Below are positions 1-5,028 of a DNA stretch of 5,028 bases, piece by piece. Position 1 is the stretch's first letter. Every line of letters starts with the position of its first letter. Under the pieces are notes generated by a model that was given only the letters and a program-made list of their open reading frames with translations, searched no databases and was not told the DNA's origin. Origin of the DNA: JAWLBR01 sp041687495 (GTDB lineage Bacteria; Bacillota; Limnochordia; DTU087; JAAYGB01); contig JAWLBR010000139.1 in the NCBI GenBank assembly GCA_041687495.1, positions 1-5,028 on the forward strand, given 5' to 3'. Made by a program: the position numbers and the translations under genes.

Positions 1-258
1 GATCGTCACGAAGAGTCTATCGCTATAGTTTTCCTTCGCGCCCCCTTTCTCCTCTTACCCGATATTCGATTAGTTAACGCTTCTATTCGTCTCGCCTACC
101 AAAGATTGTTCAAACTGGCAATGTTTCCTAATATCGCTAGCCCTGTCTTAATCGTCCGTATTTTTCAACCTATTTTGAAAGGCATCCGAGCAGCTGCCAT
201 TAACTATCAAGAGTATCCTACTAGACTTCCCTACAGTCTTAGCTGGCTTAACCCTTGA
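1..258 (+). other. Unassigned open frame at window edge, possible C-terminal gene fragment
   Basis: Frame +1 has no stop from base 1 to TGA at 256-258, giving 85 residues with no visible start at the 5' side; an internal ATG lies at 121. The translation is rich in Leu, Ile, Arg and Pro and poor in Gly and acidic residues, and I recognise no family or motif in it. The DNA is pyrimidine-rich, and G at first codon positions is less frequent than expected for a real gene. A chance open frame of this length in one of six frames is quite possible. It could be the end of an upstream gene, for example a regulator, or plain intergenic DNA. No better coding frame is seen on either strand here. Confidence 0.2.
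106..134 (+). promoter_or_regulatory. Weak sigma70-like promoter candidate
   Basis: TTGTTC at 106-111 and TAATAT at 129-134 are separated by 17 bases, the preferred spacing. The -35 matches consensus at 3 of 6 positions and the -10 at 4 of 6. If used, it would give a leader of roughly 230 bases before the binding-protein gene. It lies inside the unassigned open frame, so it and that frame as a gene end are competing readings. A second weak candidate is TTGATC at 255-260 with TACCAA at 278-283. Neither is strong. Confidence 0.2.
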
Positions 259-268
259 TCACCAAGGG
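252..268. promoter_or_regulatory. Short dyad/hairpin in the operon leader
   Basis: CCCTTG (252-257) and CAAGGG (263-268) are perfect 6-bp inverted arms around a 5-base loop. The dyad overlaps the TGA that ends the upstream open frame. No T-run follows, so it is a poor intrinsic terminator. It could be a regulator's operator or a weak hairpin. It is about 100 bases upstream of the first gene, a plausible place for regulation. No known operator consensus is recognised. Confidence 0.3.
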
Positions 269-356
269 CTAGTACGATACCAAAATAGTACGAGGAGGTG
301 TTTGCCACAATCCTAAAACCGTTCGTGGGGATCAATTGGTGCAGATAGTACTTTGT

Positions 357-364
357 AAGGAGGT
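357..364 (+). promoter_or_regulatory. Ribosome binding site of the solute-binding protein
   Basis: AAGGAGGT is a near-perfect Shine-Dalgarno sequence. Its GGAGG core ends 8 bases before ATG 372. It fixes that ATG as the start rather than the in-frame TTG at 336, which would place this site inside the coding sequence and add 12 residues ahead of the signal peptide. Confidence 0.9.
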
Positions 365-371
365 TACTTAC

Positions 372-1652
372 ATGAGAAAACGAGGACTATCGCTTGTCTT
401 GTGTGCCATCTTGATATTGGGCTGCATAACTGCAGCCAATGCCAAGACTACGATCCGCTTTTGGACATCCCACGTTAATCCCGATATCTCCAAGTGGTAC
501 GACGATGAAGTCATTCCCGCTTTCGAAAAATTGTACCCAGACATACAAGTGGAGTGGCTCTCGTTGACTTGGGAAGAGCGGCACCAGAAAATCATGACAG
601 CATTTGCAGCGGGAACCGCTCCCGATATTATCGCATCTGGTACAGAGCAGATCTATGACGAAGTGCTGAACAATCTGGCCCGCCCCATTGACGAGTTTGT
701 AGAGGAATGGGGAGAGTACGATGACTACTTCCAAGTAGCCTGGGACAATCAGACCATGGGTGGAAAGATTTACCGGGTGCCAACGGTGCTGAGTGCGCGA
801 GGGATCATGTATAACAAGGGACATTTTGCTGATGTCGGACTCGATCCCGAGGCAGCGCCTGAAACCTGGGAAGAGCTTGCTGCAGCTGCGAAAAAGCTGA
901 ACATTCTTCGTGGTAAGCGGACTATCCGTCTTGGGGCCGACCTCTGGCCGATTCACAATTTCAACCAGGGTTTCACCTATTTTCTCGTTCAAAATGGCGG
1001 AGACCTGCTATCCCCAGACAACACCAAACCGGTAATCAATACGCCAGAGGCGATTGAGACAGCCGAATTCCTAGTCGGCCTGTACAGGGAACTTCAGCCT
1101 GATGGCACAGCCTCGCTCTCCACCAGCGGTGCCATTCCCGTTTTTCCAGCCGGACAGGTGTCGATAACAGTTGCCAACCCACAGACGGTTCGAGACGTAG
1201 AGAAGTATGGTGCAAGAGACCTTGAGGTTGGATTTGCTCTCCCTGGTCGCAAGCAGAAAGCCATACACGTCTTTGGCAACGGAATCTATATCACTACTCA
1301 AAGCAAGTACCCAAAAGAGGCTTGGGAATTCATCAAGTTTCTGATGAGTGAAGAGAACCAAGCCAAGTTCAACAACCTGCTCTTTAGCATCAATCCCAGA
1401 AAATCGGCCATCGACGATCCGTTCGTCACCAGTCGACCCCTGCTAAGGGATTGGTACGAGCCGATGGATAAGTACGGTAAGCTTTTCCCCATCATGCCTG
1501 AGAACGCACGGCTACACGCCACCTTACGACAAGAGATAGAAGCCGCCTGCTACGGTCAGCAGACACCGGAACAAGCAATGAAGAACGCCGCTGACAAGTG
1601 GGCAGAGATCCTGAGTGAAGCTGCGCAGATGGGTGGAATCCTGTCGCGCTAA
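372..1652 (+). CDS. Extracellular solute-binding protein, family 1 (sugar ABC transporter, CUT1 type)
   Basis: This gene encodes a 426-residue substrate-capture subunit of a carbohydrate ABC importer. It is expected to act outside the cytoplasmic membrane and deliver ligand to the permeases encoded just downstream. The N-terminus is a clear export signal: MRKR, a hydrophobic stretch at residues 6-20, then an ANA motif ending at residue 24, which suggests signal peptidase I cleavage before Lys25. An LGC at residues 16-18 resembles a lipobox, so lipidation at Cys18 is an alternative. The mature start (TIRFWTSH, 27-34), the GTAPDI motif at 81-86 and the PKEAWEFIKFLMS segment at 314-326 are typical of family 1 binding proteins, as is the total length. 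Family and role are well supported. The ligand is not visible from sequence; the downstream sulfatase suggests a sulfated sugar. The TAA stop is followed by a strong stem-loop and then permease 1, so it is probably the first gene of the operon. Confidence 0.93.
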   Translation: MRKRGLSLVLCAILILGCITAANAKTTIRFWTSHVNPDISKWYDDEVIPAFEKLYPDIQVEWLSLTWEERHQKIMTAFAAGTAPDIIASGTEQIYDEVLNNLARPIDEFVEEWGEYDDYFQVAWDNQTMGGKIYRVPTVLSARGIMYNKGHFADVGLDPEAAPETWEELAAAAKKLNILRGKRTIRLGADLWPIHNFNQGFTYFLVQNGGDLLSPDNTKPVINTPEAIETAEFLVGLYRELQPDGTASLSTSGAIPVFPAGQVSITVANPQTVRDVEKYGARDLEVGFALPGRKQKAIHVFGNGIYITTQSKYPKEAWEFIKFLMSEENQAKFNNLLFSINPRKSAIDDPFVTSRPLLRDWYEPMDKYGKLFPIMPENARLHATLRQEIEAACYGQQTPEQAMKNAADKWAEILSEAAQMGGILSR

Positions 1653-1661
1653 CCTAATGCT

Positions 1662-1685
1662 GGGTGCCGAGGTGCCTCGGCACCC
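1662..1685 (+). terminator. Intercistronic stem-loop (partial terminator or mRNA 3'-end stabiliser)
   Basis: Bases 1662-1672 and 1675-1685 are perfect 11-bp inverted arms, GGGTGCCGAGG and its complement, separated by TG. In RNA the innermost pairs would open to form a loop. The stem is GC-rich and begins 9 bases after the binding-protein stop. It is followed by TCTAATCTAGG, which has only scattered T residues, so full termination is doubtful. In many sugar ABC operons a hairpin at this place lets the binding protein be made in excess over the membrane subunits. That role is inferred here. Confidence 0.65.
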
Positions 1686-1693
1686 TCTAATCT

Positions 1694-1699
1694 AGGAGG
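1694..1699 (+). promoter_or_regulatory. Ribosome binding site of permease 1
   Basis: AGGAGG lies 7 bases before ATG 1707 and only 4 bases before ATG 1704. The spacing favours 1707, though either ATG changes the protein by just one residue. The TTG at 1701 is too close to the site to be the start. Confidence 0.8.
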
Positions 1700-1706
1700 G
1701 TTGATG

Positions 1707-2615
1707 ATGGCAAGAACTCGCTTAAGTAAACAGGCAGCCCGCGAGGAACTAGCTGGCTATCTGTTCGCCTCACCTTGGCTAGTAGGCTTTATTGTCTTCA
1801 TTGCCGGTCCGATGATCGCGTCAATTATCATTGCTCTTTGTGAATATCGTCTACCATTGTCCATACGATTTATCGGACTTAGCAACTACAAAGTGCTGTT
1901 TACCGAAGATCCTCTGTTCTGGAAATCCTTGTGGAACACGATCTACTACACCGGAATCAGCGTACCCCTAGGGATATCCCTTAGCTTAGCCTTAGCCATT
2001 CTGCTCAACCAGAGAGTTTTTGGCCTAGGCGTTTTCCGGACCATCTACTACTTGCCATCTGTTATTTCTGGTGTGGCGGTGAGTCTGCTATGGGTCTGGC
2101 TGCTCGATCCCTCCTATGGCCTCGTCAATGCGATACTGGACACGCTACATATTCCCGCCCCCCTTTGGCTACAGGACCCTGCATGGTCGAAACCTGGGAT
2201 CATCCTTATGTCTCTATGGGGAGCAGGTCACAGCATGATTATCTACCTTGCGGGTCTGCAGGGAATTCCGACTCAATTGTACGAAGCGGCTCAGATCGAT
2301 GGAGCTACCAGTTGGAAGTGCTTTTGGCGGATCACTATCCCTATGATGACCCCAACGATTTTCCTAAATCTGATCATGAGTATGATTGGTTCATTCTAGG
2401 TCTTTACCCAAGCCTACGTAATGACCAGTGGTGGCCCACTAAACAGCACGCTTTTCTACGTTTTGTACCTGTATCGAACTGCATTTGAATGGTTCAAGAT
2501 GGGGTATGCCAGTGCTTTAGCGTGGGTCCTTTTCATCATCATTTTGTTCTTCACGTTAATCGTCTTCAAGACATCAAGCCGATGGGTTTACTACGAAGCA
2601 GAGCTGAAAGGGTGA
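1707..2615 (+). pseudogene. Sugar ABC transporter permease 1 (MalF/UgpA-like), interrupted by an in-frame TAG
   Basis: Read across one internal stop, this gives a 302-residue inner-membrane permease of the binding-protein-dependent transport family, a normal length. Hydrophobic helices lie near residues 19-45, 82-100, 113-133, 165-184, 218-238 and 265-286. The cytoplasmic EAA loop that contacts the ATPase is at 193-216 (EAAQIDGA, then IPMMTP). The family's TSGGP motif follows at 240-244. Codon 231, bases 2397-2399, is TAG within the fifth helix, where relatives usually have Gln in an SFQ segment. The reading frame is unchanged on both sides, and no indel is present. Termination there leaves 230 residues lacking the end of helix 5, the GGP motif and the last helix, probably a dead subunit. 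A sequencing error, a recent nonsense mutation or suppression are possible. The gene ends in TGA, 7 bases before permease 2, with which it should form the heterodimeric channel. Confidence 0.88.
2397..2399 (+). other. In-frame amber codon replacing a probable Gln (CAG) codon
   Basis: The codons before it spell SMIGSF and those after spell VFTQAYVMTSGGP in the same frame, so only the TAG breaks an otherwise continuous permease. A single C-to-T change from CAG explains it. A restart at ATG 2421 is unlikely to help: no Shine-Dalgarno sequence precedes it, and the resulting 64-residue piece has only one full helix. TAG is also the true stop of two neighbouring genes, so general reassignment is not supported. 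Confidence 0.85.
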
Positions 2616-2622
2616 GTGAGTC

Positions 2623-3474
2623 ATGTCCGTCTCCAAATACGTATACATCAAAGCTACAAAACAGGCTTTTGTGCATCTACTTCTGCTCCTTGGAGCAGCG
2701 CTCTTCCTGCTGCCCTTCTTTTTTGTACTCTCAACCTCTCTTAAGGAAATACAGCAGATATTTGCGTTTCCCATTGAATGGATCCCTAATCCCATCCGCT
2801 GGGCAAACTATCCTGAGGCATGGTCAAGCCGTTTGCCTTTTAACCTCTTTTTCAGAAATACGGTTATCATAACTGGAACCGTAGTGGTGGGGCAGGTGTT
2901 GTCGTGTTCCTTAGTAGCCTTCGCCTTCGCCCGCCTTCGCTGGAGGGGGCGTAACACACTGTTCATGGTACTTCTCTCCACTCTGATGCTTCCTTCACAG
3001 GTAATCATGATCCCTCAGTTTCTTCTCTTCACCAAACTAGGCTGGGTCAACACTTTCTTGCCCATTATCGTGCCGTGGATTTTCGGACGCGGCGCCTTTC
3101 CGATTTTCCTACTCCGCCAGTATTTCATGACTATTCCTTTCGAGCTCGATGACGCGGCAAAGATCGATGGATGCGGTTACTTCGGCACATATTGGCGAAT
3201 CGTTTTACCGTCTGCAAAGCCGGCACTTGGGGCTGTGGCCATCCAAGGTTTCATGTTCCAGTGGAATAACTTTCTGGAGCCGCTGATTTACCTCAACGAT
3301 CGAAACAAATTCCCCCTAGCTCTGGGATTGAGAATGTTCCAAACCGAGAGCGAGGTGTTCTGGAACTGGTTGATGGCAGCGGCGGTTGTTACCGCCCTCC
3401 CCTGTATCGTTCTCTTCTTTCTGTGTCAACGTTACTTCATCCAGGGCGTTGTCGTTAGTGGTGTAAAGGGATAG
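2623..3474 (+). CDS. Sugar ABC transporter permease 2 (MalG/UgpE/AraQ-like, CUT1)
   Basis: This gene encodes a 283-residue inner-membrane permease, the expected partner of permease 1. Hydrophobic segments lie near residues 17-38, 79-103, 112-131, 143-165, 201-217 and 248-268. The EAA loop is at 174-200: ELDDAAKIDGCG, then a WRIVLPSAKP segment. Asp replaces the usual first Glu of EAA, a conservative change. The W-N-x-F-L-x-P motif at 214-220 and the C-terminal QGVVVSGVKG are characteristic of the MalG-type subunit. The start ATG lies 7 bases after the permease 1 stop, implying translational coupling. The ribosome site is weak (AAAGGG at 2607-2612, 10 bases upstream), so its expression may depend on ribosomes finishing permease 1. 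A premature stop there could therefore also lower this gene's translation. It ends in TAG with a family-normal C-terminus. Confidence 0.95.
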   Translation: MSVSKYVYIKATKQAFVHLLLLLGAALFLLPFFFVLSTSLKEIQQIFAFPIEWIPNPIRWANYPEAWSSRLPFNLFFRNTVIITGTVVVGQVLSCSLVAFAFARLRWRGRNTLFMVLLSTLMLPSQVIMIPQFLLFTKLGWVNTFLPIIVPWIFGRGAFPIFLLRQYFMTIPFELDDAAKIDGCGYFGTYWRIVLPSAKPALGAVAIQGFMFQWNNFLEPLIYLNDRNKFPLALGLRMFQTESEVFWNWLMAAAVVTALPCIVLFFLCQRYFIQGVVVSGVKG

Positions 3475-3503
3475 AAACGAATCTAACCGATCCTGCAAAT
3501 CGA

Positions 3504-3509
3504 AGGGAG
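3504..3509 (+). promoter_or_regulatory. Ribosome binding site of the sulfatase
   Basis: AGGGAG ends 8 bases before GTG 3518 but only 2 bases before the in-frame TTG at 3512. The spacing selects the GTG start, giving a protein that begins MSQKRPHIVIFNPDQ. Confidence 0.7.
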
Positions 3510-3517
3510 TCTTGAAA

Positions 3518-4984
3518 GTGAGCCAGAAAAGACCGCATATTGTTATCTTCAATCCAGATCAATTCAGGGGAGACGCTCTTGCTCATATGGGCAATCCAGC
3601 ATCGGTGACTCCAAACCTGGACAAAATGGCGGAAATCGACGGTGTGTCCTTTCGGAACGCCTACTGCCAAAATCCGGTCTGCACTCCGAGCCGATGCAGC
3701 TTTATGAGCGGATGGTATCCTCACGTTCGGGGACACCGCACCATGTTTCATATGATGCACAGCGACGAACCCGTTCTTCTCAGGACATTGAAAGAAAGTG
3801 GCTATTTCGTGTGGTGGGGTGGAAAAAACGACCTAATTCCAGGGCAGAACTCTGACGCACCTTACTGTACCGTTCGTCACCAGGCAAATCCTAAAAGACC
3901 TAACAGCCACGGCGTTCGAGATTGGCGAGGGCCCATGGATGGCGATAATTTCTACTCATTCTACGTCGGTAAGCTGGATAAAGGAGAAGATGAGTTCTAC
4001 CATGATTCCGACTGGGATCACGTCTTGGGAGCTGTGGATTTTATCAAGAATGCGCCTGCAGATCAACGGTTGTGCATTTATCTCCCACTAGGGTTCCCGC
4101 ATCCTCCCTATGCCTGCGAGGATCCATGGTACAGCATGATCGATCGCTCGAAGGTCCCGGCAAGAACACCCACTCCTGAGAACTGGGATGCGCTTCCTAG
4201 CCTACTGAAGGGAATCTACGAACGGCAGAGACTCCAGACTTGGACCGAGGATCGATGGACTGAGCTGCGTGCGACCTATTACGCGATGTGTGCAAGAATT
4301 GACCATCAATTCGGACTGGTCATGGATGCACTGAGGGAAGTCGGCATCTACGATGATACTGCTGTGTTCTTTTTCAGCGACCATGGAGACTTCACTGGCG
4401 ACTATGGGCTCGTCGAGAAGACTCAAAACACCTTTGAGGACTGCTTGACCCGTGTGCCCTTTATCGTCAAACCTCCTACAGGAGTAGAGGTAAAGCCACG
4501 AGTCAGTGAAGCCATGGTTGAGCTAATCGACTTTCCTGCCACTGTTGAAGCACTAACTGGCATCCAGCCGAAACACACACACTTTGGGCGTTCATTGCTG
4601 CCGTTATTGGCCGGGGAAACAGAGGAGTATCGCGACGCCGTATTCTGTGAAGGCGGTCGGTTACATGGCGAAAGGCACTGTATGGAACTCGAGAGCAAAA
4701 TGTTTCAGAATCCAGACGGACTCTATTGGCCCAGACTGAGCCTCCAGAGAGAGGAAGGACCGGAACACACCAAAGCAGTCATGTGCCGAACGAGGGACTA
4801 CAAGTACGTACGCCGGTTATACGAGAGCGATGAACTCTATGACCTTCATCGGGATCCGAAAGAACAGGTCAATCGTATTGACGATCCAAGCCTTAAAGAT
4901 GTCCTCATCTCCTTGAAAGAACGAATGCTAGAGTTTTTCCTCGAAACCGGCGACGTTGTACCACACATAACCGACCAACGTTAG
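3518..4984 (+). CDS. Type I sulfatase, Cys-type, predicted cytoplasmic
   Basis: This gene encodes a 488-residue hydrolase of the alkaline phosphatase/arylsulfatase superfamily, expected to cleave a sulfate ester from a carbohydrate or related compound. The N-terminal strand IVIFNPDQFRGD (8-19) supplies metal-ligand Asp14. The maturation motif CTPSR is at 55-59, followed by CSFMSG (60-65); Cys55 would be converted to formylglycine and Arg59 supports it. Lys103 (GGKND), His195 (FPHPPY) and the second metal cluster SDHGD at 287-291, with Lys301 after it, complete the usual active site. The YDLHRDPKEQVN segment at 441-452 is the typical C-terminal signature. Length is normal. No signal peptide is present, so it probably acts in the cytoplasm on imported substrate. 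A formylglycine-generating enzyme or anaerobic maturase must be encoded elsewhere. It follows permease 2 by 43 bases and likely shares its transcript. Substrate specificity is unknown; phosphonate or phosphodiester hydrolase relatives share the fold, but the CxPSR motif favours sulfatase. Confidence 0.92.
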   Translation: MSQKRPHIVIFNPDQFRGDALAHMGNPASVTPNLDKMAEIDGVSFRNAYCQNPVCTPSRCSFMSGWYPHVRGHRTMFHMMHSDEPVLLRTLKESGYFVWWGGKNDLIPGQNSDAPYCTVRHQANPKRPNSHGVRDWRGPMDGDNFYSFYVGKLDKGEDEFYHDSDWDHVLGAVDFIKNAPADQRLCIYLPLGFPHPPYACEDPWYSMIDRSKVPARTPTPENWDALPSLLKGIYERQRLQTWTEDRWTELRATYYAMCARIDHQFGLVMDALREVGIYDDTAVFFFSDHGDFTGDYGLVEKTQNTFEDCLTRVPFIVKPPTGVEVKPRVSEAMVELIDFPATVEALTGIQPKHTHFGRSLLPLLAGETEEYRDAVFCEGGRLHGERHCMELESKMFQNPDGLYWPRLSLQREEGPEHTKAVMCRTRDYKYVRRLYESDELYDLHRDPKEQVNRIDDPSLKDVLISLKERMLEFFLETGDVVPHITDQR

Positions 4985-4999
4985 CCCGCCCACGCTTGC

Positions 5000-5027
5000 C
5001 GGTCAGCCCTCACCCGAGGGCTTACCG
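5000..5027 (+). terminator. Stem-loop after the sulfatase, likely operon terminator
   Basis: CGGT and AGCCCTC on the left pair with GAGGGCT and ACCG on the right, around an ACCC loop at 5012-5015. The stem has 11 pairs with one C/T mismatch. It begins 15 bases after the sulfatase TAG. The window ends one base after the stem, so a following T-run cannot be seen. Position and strength suggest transcription termination or 3'-end protection. Confidence 0.5.
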
Positions 5028-5028
5028 C

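Noticed and set aside
387..992. 201-codon open frame on the - strand inside the binding-protein gene
   Set aside because: It lies wholly antisense to a well-supported gene, its translation shows no recognisable family, and no ribosome site was evident.
1979..2000. Short CTTAGC repeats in permease 1
   Set aside because: They fall in codons for a Leu/Ala-rich helix and are too short and imperfect to be a repeat element.
2421..2615. Separate 64-residue small membrane protein starting at ATG 2421
   Set aside because: It is in the same frame as permease 1, has no Shine-Dalgarno site, and matches the missing C-terminal part of that permease, so it is a fragment rather than a gene.
2090..2872. Two consecutive open frames in another + frame across permease 1 and permease 2
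   Set aside because: They overlap strongly supported permease coding sequence and give compositions with no membrane or domain logic.
2918..2942. Repeated CCTTCGC units in permease 2
   Set aside because: They encode the AFAFARLRW segment typical of these permeases, so codon choice explains the repetition.
3455..3760. 101-codon open frame on the - strand at the start of the sulfatase
   Set aside because: It overlaps the sulfatase N-terminus including the catalytic motif and shows no domain features.
1..5028. CRISPR array, tRNA/rRNA genes, insertion sequences or attachment sites
   Set aside because: No regularly spaced repeats, cloverleaf-like segments, transposase frames or terminal inverted repeats were seen.

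Overview
The window reads as a bacterial carbohydrate-uptake operon running entirely on the + strand. In order it holds a secreted solute-binding protein, two inner-membrane ABC permeases of the CUT1 (oligosaccharide/glycerol-phosphate type) class, and a Cys-type sulfatase with no signal peptide. Base composition is mixed, at roughly half G+C. Shine-Dalgarno sequences are strong and close to consensus before three of the four genes, and one start is GTG. This fits a Bacillota-like, Chloroflexota-like or similar free-living bacterium, but the sequence alone does not fix the phylum.

Layout: positions 1-371 hold no recognisable gene. Frame +1 is open from the window edge to a TGA at 256-258, but its translation matches nothing I know. 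A short dyad, three copies of TAGTAC and an orphan Shine-Dalgarno-like sequence lie between there and the first gene. The binding protein (372-1652) is followed by a perfect 11-bp inverted repeat. Permease 1 (1707-2615) comes next, then permease 2 (2623-3474) after 7 bases, then the sulfatase (3518-4984) after 43 bases. A stem-loop at 5000-5027 closes the window and may be the operon terminator.

The most notable observation is an in-frame TAG at 2397-2399 inside permease 1. Translation continues in the same frame on both sides into a full-length, family-typical permease, and the codon sits where this family usually has Gln (CAG). The gene is therefore one C-to-T change from intact. TAG also ends permease 2 and the sulfatase at natural C-termini, which argues against TAG being reassigned in this genome. 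A nonsense mutation, strain heterogeneity or a sequencing error is likelier.

Inferred role: the binding protein captures a sugar outside the membrane and the two permeases move it inward. The ATPase is not encoded here and is probably a shared MsmX/UgpC-type protein. The sulfatase then removes sulfate in the cytoplasm. The simplest reading is import of a small sulfated sugar followed by intracellular desulfation. The exact substrate cannot be read from the sequence.
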